Assembly (NCBI RefSeq): GCF_051195215.1
Contig: NZ_JBNAZM010000009.1
Coordinates: 62,001-126,000, forward strand
Direction: 5' to 3'
DNA: 64,000 bases
From: Arhodomonas sp051195215
GTDB lineage: Bacteria > Pseudomonadota > Gammaproteobacteria > Nitrococcales > Nitrococcaceae
The position numbers and the translations under genes were made by a program. Positions 25,289 through 34,340 of this stretch are shown one piece after another. Positions within the stretch are counted from its first letter, which is position 1. The number at the start of each line of letters is the position of its first letter. The notes beneath the pieces are model-generated. The model was not told the DNA's origin. It worked only from the letters and a program-made list of their open reading frames with translations, and made no database searches.

Positions 25289-25549
25289 GGCTCGCGCACC
25301 GGCCCGTGCGACCTCTCGGTCGTGGTGGCTGCGTGCCGGGAAGGGGCGTCGGCGTCCGCGGTGGTCGGAATGTCGATAAGCACGGTCATATAGGATCATG
25401 GGTCGGCGCGGAACGCCGATAGTAACCGAACGGCCTGCGGGATTCATTGGCGCGGTGGCCACTCCGGGGCCCGGCCCTGGTGAATGCATCGGCGCGCGAT
25501 GGGCCAGCCGGCGGGAATCAATCGCCGGCGGGCTGACGTCCGTACGGTT

Positions 25550-26047
25550 TCAGCGCGCAGTGTCTTCCGCCATCACGGCGTCGCGGCGCGCGAGGCTCTC
25601 TGCGGGCCAGTAGTGGTCACGGTCATAATACTCGGCCACGGCCGGAACGTCCGCGGGCAGGGGGACCCAGCGCTGCTTGTATGCCGTGAAGATATGGATA
25701 TCGGGTGGCAGATGGTCCGGCTCATCCAGACTTCCCACGCGAACGAAGCGGATCCGGTCGCCGGAGCCGGCGTAGTTGCTCCACACGGCGATACGGCAGT
25801 ATGGGCACCGCGCGATTCGCTGCCCCCTGCCACTGGCCGACGGCGTGATGACGATCTCCGGCGTGTCGTCCAGGGAAACCACCCGGTCCGCCTCGATCAG
25901 GGCATTCACGGCGAATGCCGCGCCGCTCTCGCGCTGGCACCACCGGCAGTGGCAGCAGTGAACGAAAAGCGGCGGGGTTTCCAGTCGATAGCGGACGCGA
26001 CCGCAGTCACAGCCACCGTAAAGCGGATAGACGACCGACTGTGGCAC
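25550..26047 (-). CDS. GFA/CENP-V-domain protein
   Basis: This roughly 165-residue protein carries the GFA zinc-binding pattern: YGGCDCGRVRYRLE, HCCHCRWCQRESGAAF and RCPYCRIAVWSNY. Members of the family were named after a glutathione-dependent formaldehyde-activating enzyme, but most have no proven reaction. A GTG at 26047 is preferred as start because GAAGAGGAG lies eight bases upstream; an ATG eight codons earlier would place that ribosome site inside the gene. It stands alone, on the same strand as the TauE gene but 261 bases upstream of it. Confidence 0.8.
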   Translation of the reverse strand: MPQSVVYPLYGGCDCGRVRYRLETPPLFVHCCHCRWCQRESGAAFAVNALIEADRVVSLDDTPEIVITPSASGRGQRIARCPYCRIAVWSNYAGSGDRIRFVRVGSLDEPDHLPPDIHIFTAYKQRWVPLPADVPAVAEYYDRDHYWPAESLARRDAVMAEDTAR

Positions 26048-26479
26048 GGCGATGACTCCTCTTCTATCCACCCACGTTTTCTGCCGCTGTCCCAGGGCAG
26101 CAAACCGGACTGTAGCAGCGTTGTGTACGCCCAGGCAGGTGGCCGCGACGTCTTGGGCGGTTCGGTCGACGGTGCATCAGCCTGCACAACGCCGTCCGGC
26201 GTCGTGGACAGGCGCGCAGACGTACTGGGATGTGGCAGTCCCCATCCCTGCGTTAGTATGCTAAGCGTCCGTCACCCTGGCATCGTCCGGGGGACGCATG
26301 CCTGCCCATGGCTGCTGTAGCGATCCGCAGGGCGATCACAGAACCGGCCGGTCACGCCGGGTGTGGCAGGCAGACGGTCGCTTGGCATCCGTCGGCGATG
26401 TCGAGTCAGCCCGGATGTACATCCTGCGTACCGGCACGGTGCCCGAAAAAGGGCGGTAGTGATCACTCCACAGGGAACA
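26048..26479. other. non-coding gap before the TPR/glycosyltransferase gene
   Basis: These 432 bases are A/T-richer than the average of the window and contain no convincing gene. An imperfect hairpin lies at 26168-26196 (GACGG...CCGTC with inner TGCA pairs). The gap probably holds the promoters of the flanking divergent genes. Confidence 0.5.
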
Positions 26480-28819
26480 GTGAGGTGTGTCTTGTCTCCG
26501 ATAGCCGTCATTCAGCGTCTGATCGAACGTGTCCGTCGTCGGGGAGAACCGCACGGCAATCGTGAGGGCGCCGGTATCCCGCCGACGCCCGCGCCGGGTC
26601 CCCGGTCCGGCAATGCCGAATCGAAGCGCTCGCGGACTGGTGATCACCAGTCGGTGCCGAGCGCCAGTGTGCGCCAGCCGACCGCCACGCCCGGCGATTT
26701 CGAGGCGCAGAAGGACAAGGCCTGGGCGCTGCTCGGGCTCGGCAGGCTGGACGAGGCGGAACGGGCGTTCGAATGCCTGGTGGAACGCCACCCGAACAAG
26801 CCCAACGCGTATCTGGGTCGCGCGGAAGTTGCGATGCGTCAGAAGGACTGGACATCCGCGCTCGAGCGCTGGAGAGCCGCCCTGTCGCGCTTCCCGGGCA
26901 ATGTCCGGTTTCAGGTGGGCGAGGCGAGGTCGTTGTGGAAGCTCGGCTATGCCCGTGAAGCGGAAATCCTGTTGAAACGGACGGTGGTGGAGCGTCCCGA
27001 CAAGCCCATCGCTTATTTCGCGCTGATCGACGTGGCCACGGGGCATGGCAACCACGCGCTCGCCGCCGAGATGTCCCAGTCTGCCCTGGATCGTTTTCCG
27101 AACGACAGCCGAGTGTGGCTCGCGCGGGCGAGGGCCCTTATGGCGATGAAGGAGTACGAAGCGGCATTGGCGTGTATCGCCGAAGGCAAGCGCAGGTTGC
27201 CGCATTCGCCGAACCTCTTCCTCGCGGAAGCTTCTTTGCACGAGCGCCTATTCGAGTACTGTGAGAGTATCCGAACGCTGGAAGAGGCCGCCGATTGTTG
27301 GCCATCGGATGTGGCGATAGCGCTGCGCCTGGCCCTGAATTACCTCAACGTCGGCGCCTACGACGACGCCCGCGCGCGGCTGGAGCGGATCGAGCCCGAC
27401 GTCGATGCCGACAGGGAGGAGCCGTTCGCGCGTGCCTATCTCCGTGTGCTGAGCCACAACGGTGATATCGATCGAATCCAGGGTTGCCTGAATCACTGGT
27501 TCCGGCAGGGCAAACAGTGGCCGACGCTCTACGAGTGGCAGGCAACCGTGTGCGTCAGGCGTGGCGATTATGGGCAGGCGCGGGCGAAGCTGACGGAGTT
27601 CCTGGATATTCGCGGCGATAGTGCTGACGTATTCGGTGCCCAGCTTCGGTGTTTCACGCTACGCGAGCGGGTCGACGGTGTGCGCAGGCTCGTGGAAGCA
27701 AGCGATTACGGGGATTTCGCGCACGCGTTTTCCGGCTGGAAGGCGGATGCGTATCAGCGACTGCGCCGCTATCGGACACGGCAGCCCGATCACGCGCGGA
27801 TCAATCCTCATCTCGATGAGGTCGCCGGCCGAATCGCGGATATCGCGGGTCATTTCGATAACGACTATTCGGATGCATCGGTCTGTCCGATGCAAGCCTA
27901 CGAAACCGTGGTGAAGGTGCTTCAGTGCATTTCGGTTGGTGTGCCGATGTCACTGATCCGGATAGGGGACGGTGAAGGGAATTTCCTGGACTATCGCCGG
28001 GAATGGTCCGAATTCGAGGCGAGCGACCGCGAGGAAGTACAGAAGCTGTGGTGGGGAAGCGTGCGAATCGGAGCCCACGAGTGGCAGCGGTTGCGTGGCT
28101 CCTACCTTGGGGCCGTGAGCCGTGCTGACATCCTGGGTGTGCCCGATTTCATGTGGCGGTTTCTGATAACCGCGCAGGAGTTCATTCGATCGGACACGCT
28201 AATGCCCGCCCAGCGGGGTATTCTCAATGCCGTGGACAGGTTGGGTGAAATCGAATACGCCGCGGACGAGCCGGCTGATCCCCATGGTGGCCGGTGCATC
28301 ACGACGGCCCACCTGCACTACGACCTCGCTTTCTGGGGGTTGTACGAGCTCATCTTCGAGTATTGTCAGCGATGCTCGTTCATAACCTGTCACAACGACA
28401 TGGAAGGCGTCATGCGGGCACGCTACGGCGTCGAGGTCGACCGGGTATATCAGGTGCCTGCCGAGTTCCGCTGGCGGGAAATGTTCAGACGGGATGACGA
28501 ACGGCGTCCGAGCCATTACCCGCATGCTTTTGAACGCCTATGCGAAAGTGTCGAGGTGGCGTACCCGGGCGAGGTCTTCTTCGTGGCCGCCGGCTTTCTC
28601 GGCAAAATATATTGCGACGTGATAAAGGCCCGTGGCGGTATCGCGCTGGATGTCGGGAGCATCGTGGACCAATGGGTCGGCCACGACAGCCGGGGCGCTC
28701 AGTGGTATGACGAGTTTTCTGGACAGTATACGGAGCATTTCCGGCGGATCGTCGCAAGTGACCCGAGGATGAATGCCGGAGGCGGGACGCAGCGGCGGGC
28801 CACCGTCGCCGGGGGGTGA
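26480..28819 (+). CDS. TPR-repeat protein with GT-D-type glycosyltransferase domain
   Basis: This is a large protein of about 780 residues. After a basic, disordered N-terminus come five or more TPR-like repeats (GRLDEAERAFECLVERHP, KDWTSALERWRAALSRFP, GYAREAEILLKRTVVERP). The last 300 residues contain SLIRIGDGEGNFL and FFVAAGFLGKIYCDVIKARG followed by LDVGSIVDQWVG, the DGE and AxGxLGK motifs of GT-D (DUF1792) transferases that extend surface glycans. The codon choice is less GC-biased than in flanking genes, suggesting transfer. The start is uncertain: GTG at 26480, TTG at 26492 and GTG at 26363 are all possible. No signal peptide; likely cytoplasmic, acting on a lipid- or protein-linked glycan. 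Confidence 0.7.
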   Translation: MRCVLSPIAVIQRLIERVRRRGEPHGNREGAGIPPTPAPGPRSGNAESKRSRTGDHQSVPSASVRQPTATPGDFEAQKDKAWALLGLGRLDEAERAFECLVERHPNKPNAYLGRAEVAMRQKDWTSALERWRAALSRFPGNVRFQVGEARSLWKLGYAREAEILLKRTVVERPDKPIAYFALIDVATGHGNHALAAEMSQSALDRFPNDSRVWLARARALMAMKEYEAALACIAEGKRRLPHSPNLFLAEASLHERLFEYCESIRTLEEAADCWPSDVAIALRLALNYLNVGAYDDARARLERIEPDVDADREEPFARAYLRVLSHNGDIDRIQGCLNHWFRQGKQWPTLYEWQATVCVRRGDYGQARAKLTEFLDIRGDSADVFGAQLRCFTLRERVDGVRRLVEASDYGDFAHAFSGWKADAYQRLRRYRTRQPDHARINPHLDEVAGRIADIAGHFDNDYSDASVCPMQAYETVVKVLQCISVGVPMSLIRIGDGEGNFLDYRREWSEFEASDREEVQKLWWGSVRIGAHEWQRLRGSYLGAVSRADILGVPDFMWRFLITAQEFIRSDTLMPAQRGILNAVDRLGEIEYAADEPADPHGGRCITTAHLHYDLAFWGLYELIFEYCQRCSFITCHNDMEGVMRARYGVEVDRVYQVPAEFRWREMFRRDDERRPSHYPHAFERLCESVEVAYPGEVFFVAAGFLGKIYCDVIKARGGIALDVGSIVDQWVGHDSRGAQWYDEFSGQYTEHFRRIVASDPRMNAGGGTQRRATVAGG

Positions 28820-29069
28820 AGCACTACTAACGCGCGTGATAGCGCGAAAGGGCGGCGGTGGCGTCCGTCGAGGCGTGCCGGCTGAGCATCGGGGACGACC
28901 GGCCACCCGGGTGGACGTCGATACGGCGGGACGGCCCATCTTCGTCCGACGGTGGCGACGCAAGCGCAACTGCCCTAAGCTCACCCGACCAAATCGCCCG
29001 TCGCCATGCAGGCCTTTGCGCGCGTGGCGGCTGGGATCCGGGGATTGACTCGAAACATGAGGAGGGGGC

Positions 29070-29909
29070 ATGCGAAGGACGGCACGTTTGCCGTTGTGGT
29101 GGGCGGCTTTGATCGCCGCGCTACTGCTGGTGGCCGGCTGCGGGAACGACGTGGTCGGCAAGAAGGCCGCGCAGATCGATGCGGAGATCGAGGTGCTCAA
29201 CGCCGATCTCCACGGCGGTGAGCTGCTCTATGCCACGCTGCTCGAAGGCTACGCCAACTGGGTGATCCGCCATCGGCCCGAGCACGCGGATTTCGCGCGC
29301 GGCGCGCTGGCGCGCACCCGAGCCGGCAATGCCTTTATTCGTCAACTCAAGCAGCGCCTGCGTCAGATTCCGGATCGGTATCGATCCACCAACGGCCAGA
29401 TGGATGCGCTATACGCCGTGGAGGCGGATGTGCGCAACTACGAGGCGGAGCTGCGGGACAACGCCAACACGCTGGCGGCGTTCTCCGATGGTGAGTTGCC
29501 GGAAGTTCCGCCGCTGGAACGCCTCACTGCCGAGGAGCTGCGCGGCAACCCGGCATTCGGCGAATACCGTGAGGACGCCTCGGGCAATTCCTTCTGGGCC
29601 TGGTACGGCCAGTACGCCCTGTTCTCGGCGCTCATCGACGGGCTGGACGATCTCGTAGACGCCAAGCACAAGTACAAGGGGCACTATGCGCGGATCCCGG
29701 GTGCCTATCGCAAGGCTTACCGGCGGGTGAGCGACCAGCGCTACGTCCGTGACGACCCCAGCCGCTTCAAGTCCGTTTACTCGAACGACGGTGGCAGCGG
29801 CGGCGGTATGTTCGCCTCGAGCTACAGCCGGGCGGACACCCGCTACAGCAACGCGCGCAGCAGCTCGCGGTTCACCTCGCGCAGCTTCGGCGGCTTCAGC
29901 GGCAAGTAA
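29070..29909 (+). CDS. lipoprotein of the PspA/DUF350 operon
   Basis: This 279-residue protein starts with a lipoprotein signal (hydrophobic stretch, then LLVAGC lipobox with Cys near residue 24). The body is helical and Glu/Arg-rich, with coiled-coil tendency (KKAAQIDAEIEVLNADL). The last 50 residues are Ser/Gly/Arg-rich low complexity (SSSRFTSRSFGGFSGK). I do not recognise a named family. It is the first gene of a seven-gene run ending at 35422, starts after GGAGGGGG, and lies ten bases before the DUF350 gene. A periplasmic sensor or scaffold at the membrane is a guess. Confidence 0.75.
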   Translation: MRRTARLPLWWAALIAALLLVAGCGNDVVGKKAAQIDAEIEVLNADLHGGELLYATLLEGYANWVIRHRPEHADFARGALARTRAGNAFIRQLKQRLRQIPDRYRSTNGQMDALYAVEADVRNYEAELRDNANTLAAFSDGELPEVPPLERLTAEELRGNPAFGEYREDASGNSFWAWYGQYALFSALIDGLDDLVDAKHKYKGHYARIPGAYRKAYRRVSDQRYVRDDPSRFKSVYSNDGGSGGGMFASSYSRADTRYSNARSSSRFTSRSFGGFSGK

Positions 29910-29919
29910 GGGGGCAGGG

Positions 29920-30831
29920 ATGAACTGGCTGGATACGCTAACGCTCTACTTCTACGACAGCTACGGTGCCTTTCCCGCGGTCGCGCTGGTGAACCTGGCG
30001 GTGGCGCTGCTGGTGATGGTCTTCGCCCGGGCGGTCGCCGGGCTCACTCAGGGCGTCAGCGCCCTCGCCGAGCTTCACGAGCGCGACAACCCGGCTTTCG
30101 GGATTGCCGTCGCCGGCCTGCTGTTCGCGCTGGCGACGCTGCTCACCGGTGCCATGTACGGCGAGGCCGCCGATACGCTCTGGCTGGAGTTCGCGGTCAT
30201 GCTCGGCTATGGCGTCTACGCCCTGGCGATGATGTTGTTGGCGGGGCTGGTGCTCGAGCACGTCACGCTTCATCAGTTCTCGGTACGTGCCGAGATCCAG
30301 GGGCGCAACGTGGCCGTGGGCATCGTCCACGCGGGGAACCTGATCGCCACGGCGCTCATCATCCGTTCGGCGATGCAGTGGCAGGCGGCTTACGGCTGGG
30401 CGGACGTGTTGCGGGTGCTCGGTGCGTTCGTCGTCTCCCAGGCGATTCTCCTCGCCGTGGCCCGTTACCGGGGCCTGGTGTTCGCGCGACGCAATGCCGG
30501 GGCGGACTTCGCCGAGGCGCTCAAAGACGGCAATGTGGCGCTCGCGTGCCGTTACACGGGGCATCAGATTGGCGTGGCTCTGGGCATCACCGCGGCGAGC
30601 TCTTTCGCAGACATCGAACTCGGCTGGTTGAGCGCCGTCGGGACCTGGGCGATCGCCGCGCTGATCGCGACCGTCGCGGTTTCACTCATGGCGATCGTGC
30701 TCCGGCATGCGGTGCTCTTCCGCGTGGACGTGGGCGACGAGGTGGATCGTCAGCACAACGTTGCCGTCGGCGCCATCGAAGGTCTCGTGTATCTCTCCGC
30801 CGGCTGGCTGCTGGTGGGGTTGTTCGCCTGA
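29920..30831 (+). CDS. membrane protein with two DUF350 domains (YjfL-like)
   Basis: This 303-residue protein has about eight hydrophobic helices. Two homologous halves each hold an FGIAVAGLLFALATLLTGAM- or VALGITAASSF-type core, the DUF350 pattern in tandem. The E. coli relative YjfL lies in the yjfIJKLM cluster with PspA-like YjfJ; the same partners occur here. The function is unproven. Comparative genomics has linked DUF350 to PspA-type envelope stress and to polyamine or peptide-ligase genes. ATG at 29920 follows GGGGCAGGG. Confidence 0.82.
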   Translation: MNWLDTLTLYFYDSYGAFPAVALVNLAVALLVMVFARAVAGLTQGVSALAELHERDNPAFGIAVAGLLFALATLLTGAMYGEAADTLWLEFAVMLGYGVYALAMMLLAGLVLEHVTLHQFSVRAEIQGRNVAVGIVHAGNLIATALIIRSAMQWQAAYGWADVLRVLGAFVVSQAILLAVARYRGLVFARRNAGADFAEALKDGNVALACRYTGHQIGVALGITAASSFADIELGWLSAVGTWAIAALIATVAVSLMAIVLRHAVLFRVDVGDEVDRQHNVAVGAIEGLVYLSAGWLLVGLFA

Positions 30832-30838
30832 GGTAGCA

Positions 30839-32566
30839 GTGGCGGTGCGGCGATTGCGCGACGTTTACCTGATCGTCGCCACCGGCCTTCTCGCCGGTTG
30901 CGGACTGGTCTATGAGTATCTCATGGCCGCCTATGCCGGCCGGGTGCTCGGGGCACTGGAGACCGTCGTCTTCGCCATGATCGGCCTGATGATCCTGGCG
31001 ATGGGTATCGGCGCCTTCGCCGCCCGCTGCTTCCGCCGTCCGCTTACCGCCTTCGCGGTGTTGGAGCTCGCCATCGCTTTCGTCGGCGGCGGTGCGGTGC
31101 TCGCCATCGCCGCGGTCAATGCGCTCGCCTACCTCGCACCCGTGTGGTTCGCCGACTTCCTCGGGCTGCCCGACGGTGTCGATTTGCGCGGCGGGGCCAT
31201 GGCGGCGCTGGAGTCGCTCGCCGGGGTGTTGCCCTATGCGATCGGCGCGCTGCTCGGGATGCTGGTTGGCATGGAGATCCCCCTGATCGCGCGCATCCGC
31301 GAACAGCTTCATGGGCATGCGCTCTCCCACAACGCGGGCACCGTCTACGGAGCGGACTACATCGGCGCCGGTGTCGCTGCCGGCGTGTGGATCGGCGGCA
31401 TGATGCTGCTGCCGGCGCCGGTGGCGGCAGCGCTCACCGCGGGCGTGAATCTGCTCGTGGGAGTGGGGTTCCTCGTGCTCTTCGCCCGCTGGCTGGGTCG
31501 GCGTACCGTGGTGCTCGCCGTGGGCCATGCGGCGGTGGCGGCGATGGCGGTCTGGGTGGGGGTCAACGGCCAGGATCTCGAGGCACGCCTGGAGGATATG
31601 CTCTATCTCGACCAGGTGGTCTACAGCAAGAACACGGCGGTGCAGCGTTTCACTGTCACGCGGCGGTACGTGGGGCCGGAGCGCGCCCCCGTGTATACGC
31701 TCTATCTCAACGGCCGGACCCAGTTCGCCTCGGTGGACGAGTACATCTACCACGACCTCCTCGTGCACCCGGCGCTCGCCGCCAGCGCCCGCCAGGAGCG
31801 CGTGCTGGTCGTCGGCGGCGGCGACGGCCTGGCGCTGCGGGAGATCCTCAAGTGGGATCCGCAGTCGGTGACCCTGGTGGATCTCGATCCGGAGCTCGTT
31901 GAGTTCTTCAGCGAGCCGGTGCGTGCCGGCGCAGAGGTGGTCAACGCGCCACTGCTCGCGCTCAATGAGCACAGCTTCAACGATCCCCGCGTGAAGACCC
32001 GATTCGGCGACGCTTATCTCATCGTCGACGAGCTCATCGCCGCCGGGCGTCGCTTCGACGCGATCGTGGTGGATCTGCCCGACCCCTATCACCCGGACCT
32101 GAACCGTCTGTACGCGAGCCGTTTCTACGCGAAGCTGCGTCATCTTCTCGCCGGTGATGGTGCACTCGCCGTGCAGTCCACCTCGCCGTATCATTCGCGT
32201 TCGGCGTTCATGTCCATAGGCCGGACCCTGGAGCATGCGGGGTTCGCCCACGTGGAGCCCTATCACGCCAACGTGCCCACTTTCGGGGAGTGGGGCTGGC
32301 ATCTCGCCGTCCCCCGTGGACGGCCGGGCAGCGCGCGCGTCGCCGAGCACGAGCGCCTCCCCGTGGAGACCCGTTGGGCGGAGCCGGCGACCATCGCCGC
32401 GGCGTTCGCCTTTCCGGGCGATTTCTTCGCCGGGCGCGATGACATCCTGATCAACCGCCTGGGCAACTACGCTGCCTATCGCTATCACCAGCGTGCCTGG
32501 GAAGAAGGTGCGCTGCTGCCCGAAACTCATGCGGTGGCGCAGGCGCCGCCGGCCGAGATCCCGTGA
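30839..32566 (+). CDS. membrane-integrated spermidine synthase-like aminopropyltransferase
   Basis: This 575-residue protein has seven or more N-terminal helices (to about residue 240) followed by a SpeE-like domain. That domain contains QFASVDEYIYHDLLVHPAL, the nucleotide site VLVVGGGDGLALREIL near residue 322, VDLDPELVEFF, and DLPDPYHPDLNRLYASRFY with the expected acidic residues. Soluble SpeE transfers aminopropyl groups from decarboxylated SAM to putrescine; the membrane-fused form is typical of PspA/DUF350 clusters and its acceptor is unknown. The GTG at 30839 is seven bases after the DUF350 stop with GAGGT upstream. Confidence 0.85.
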   Translation: MAVRRLRDVYLIVATGLLAGCGLVYEYLMAAYAGRVLGALETVVFAMIGLMILAMGIGAFAARCFRRPLTAFAVLELAIAFVGGGAVLAIAAVNALAYLAPVWFADFLGLPDGVDLRGGAMAALESLAGVLPYAIGALLGMLVGMEIPLIARIREQLHGHALSHNAGTVYGADYIGAGVAAGVWIGGMMLLPAPVAAALTAGVNLLVGVGFLVLFARWLGRRTVVLAVGHAAVAAMAVWVGVNGQDLEARLEDMLYLDQVVYSKNTAVQRFTVTRRYVGPERAPVYTLYLNGRTQFASVDEYIYHDLLVHPALAASARQERVLVVGGGDGLALREILKWDPQSVTLVDLDPELVEFFSEPVRAGAEVVNAPLLALNEHSFNDPRVKTRFGDAYLIVDELIAAGRRFDAIVVDLPDPYHPDLNRLYASRFYAKLRHLLAGDGALAVQSTSPYHSRSAFMSIGRTLEHAGFAHVEPYHANVPTFGEWGWHLAVPRGRPGSARVAEHERLPVETRWAEPATIAAAFAFPGDFFAGRDDILINRLGNYAAYRYHQRAWEEGALLPETHAVAQAPPAEIP

Positions 32567-32590
32567 GCCAATGACCAGGGAGAGGAGCCC

Positions 32591-33001
32591 ATGACCGAGA
32601 GTCTGCAAGCCGTCGAGCAGCGCCTCGCCGAACACATTGCCGCCGAGGCGCTGGCGTTGACCGTCGAAAGCCCTGACGAGGGTGAGGTGTTGCGCGTACG
32701 TCTGGCCGAGTACGAGGACCTGCCCGTTACCGTCGTCGCGCAGCCGGCGGAAGTGTTGTGCATGGTGCCGCTTTTCGAGCGTGGCGAGATCGCACCGGGC
32801 AAGGAGGCCGAATGCATGCAGGCCATGCTCGAGCTCTCCACGGCGCTGCCGCTGTCCTTCTGTGCCGCCTACCGAAGCCGCTACTGGCTCATGGGCGCGG
32901 TGAAAGGGGATGCCACCGGTGAGGAAATCGCTCACGAGGTGATCACCCTTGTGCACAATACCGAGGACGCCGTCGTGCGGCTCGCCGAGTACATGCAGTA
33001 G
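32591..33001 (+). CDS. yjfI: DUF2170 protein (YjfI-like)
   Basis: This 136-residue soluble alpha/beta protein has YEDLPVTVVAQPAEVLCMVPLF and a helical end. It matches the DUF2170/YjfI family, which in E. coli lies directly before the PspA homologue YjfJ, exactly as here. No enzymatic motif is visible. GAGAGGAGCCC precedes the ATG. A role as adaptor or co-regulator of PspA is plausible but unproven. Confidence 0.8.
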   Translation: MTESLQAVEQRLAEHIAAEALALTVESPDEGEVLRVRLAEYEDLPVTVVAQPAEVLCMVPLFERGEIAPGKEAECMQAMLELSTALPLSFCAAYRSRYWLMGAVKGDATGEEIAHEVITLVHNTEDAVVRLAEYMQ

Positions 33002-33021
33002 GCCAGCAGGGAGACATTGCG

Positions 33022-33708
33022 ATGAGCCTTATCAGCAAGCTTTTCACCGCCATCCGCGGTGCCGGGCGTGAGGCCGGCGAGGCGGTGGTGGATGCCAATT
33101 CGCTGCGGATCCTGGAGCAGGAGATCAAGGACGCCGAGCGTGATCGCGATCGTGCCAAGAACGCTCTGGCCGACCTCATGGCCAAGCAGATGGCCGAGGA
33201 GCGCAAGGCCAACGAGCTCGCCGAGCAGATCCGCGAGTACGAAACCCATGCCAAGAAGGCCCACGAACAGGGTAACGCGGAGCTGGTCGAGGACGTGGTC
33301 GGCCGTATCTCGGAGCTGGAGCAGCAGCATGGTGAGCATGATGCCGCGGCCCGCGCCTATGCCGAGCGCGCCGAAACCATGAAGGCGCAGATCCGCAAGG
33401 TCGACTCGCGTGTGCGCGAGTGCAAGCGCGAAATGGAGATGGTCCGTTCCACCGAAGCGGTGCAGAAAGCGGAACGTTCGCTCTCCGACAACGTGCTCAA
33501 CTCCGACTCGAGCATGAATTCGGCGATGGGGTCGCTGGAGCGCATCAAGCAGCGCCAGCAGCAGCAGGCCGATCGCCAGAAGGCGGCCAACATCCTCTCC
33601 GAGGAGGAGACCGACGATCTCGACCACAAGCTCAAGGAGGCGGGCATTAGCGGCGACAAGCGCGCCAGCAGTCAGGAGGATATCCGGGCACGCCTGGGGC
33701 TGAAGTGA
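33022..33708 (+). CDS. PspA/IM30-family membrane-stress protein (YjfJ-like)
   Basis: This 228-residue almost wholly alpha-helical protein has long coiled coils (EQEIKDAERDRDRAKNALAD, REYETHAKKAHEQGNAELVE). The LGVL-type amphipathic start of classical PspA is replaced by MSLISKLFTAIRGAGREAGE, which is amphipathic and could bind membranes. PspA/IM30 proteins form ESCRT-III-like assemblies that repair or shield damaged inner membrane. It lies between yjfI and the DUF4178/YjfK-like gene with overlapping or short junctions. There is no pspBC or pspF nearby, so this is the yjf-type, not the classical psp operon. Confidence 0.88.
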   Translation: MSLISKLFTAIRGAGREAGEAVVDANSLRILEQEIKDAERDRDRAKNALADLMAKQMAEERKANELAEQIREYETHAKKAHEQGNAELVEDVVGRISELEQQHGEHDAAARAYAERAETMKAQIRKVDSRVRECKREMEMVRSTEAVQKAERSLSDNVLNSDSSMNSAMGSLERIKQRQQQQADRQKAANILSEEETDDLDHKLKEAGISGDKRASSQEDIRARLGLK

Positions 33709-34340
33709 TGTTCGCCAAGCTCGCACGCCTGTTTCGGGGCGCGACCGCCGGCAGTTCCACGCCTCGCGGGCTCGACCGTGTCGAGGACCTCCAGGCGGGG
33801 GATCTCGTGCAGTTCGCGTTGCTCGACCTTCCCGAGCTTTCCGGTCAGCGTCTCGAGGTCACTGCCGTGAACACCTATCGCTACGGCGGCGGGCCCGAAG
33901 AACACGAGTGGCAGCTCACCGGCCCCGCCGGAGAGGTCCTCTATCTGGCGGTGGAGGCTGACGACGAGCGCTGGCTCGCCGTCAGCCGCAAGCTCTCGCG
34001 CGCGGAGGTTGCCGGACTGTTCGATCTGGATGCCTTCGCCGGGGTTTTCGACGGCCCCGGCAACATCGAGCTGCGGCGCAACGCCGGGGTGGCAGCGCTC
34101 GCGGCCTGGACGGTGGACGCCTATCACCAGGTCGCTTCGGCCCAGCGAGGCGAATTCCGCAGCGGGCGAGGCGGCGTCGAGCGTTTCGATTACTACGCCC
34201 TCGAAAGTGCGGATGAGCGCTTCTTCGTCGACGCCGAGGTCTACGCCGACGGCGAGACCGAAGTGGCGGCCGGCTGTTATCTCCCGCCGCGGGCTATCGA
34301 GCAGCTCTGGCCGCGTGCCGGTGGCAGGGGCTCTCGGTGA
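33708..34340 (+). CDS. DUF4178/YjfK-like protein
   Basis: This roughly 210-residue soluble protein has an LQAGDLVQFALLDL start and a beta-rich core, VNTYRYGGGPEEHEWQLTG followed by EVLYLAVEADDERWLAVSR. It resembles DUF4178; the genomic position equals that of YjfK (DUF2491) in E. coli. Function unknown. The start overlaps the pspA stop (TGATG), and the stop overlaps the channel start in the same way, so translation is probably coupled across all three genes. Confidence 0.72.
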   Translation: MFAKLARLFRGATAGSSTPRGLDRVEDLQAGDLVQFALLDLPELSGQRLEVTAVNTYRYGGGPEEHEWQLTGPAGEVLYLAVEADDERWLAVSRKLSRAEVAGLFDLDAFAGVFDGPGNIELRRNAGVAALAAWTVDAYHQVASAQRGEFRSGRGGVERFDYYALESADERFFVDAEVYADGETEVAAGCYLPPRAIEQLWPRAGGRGSR

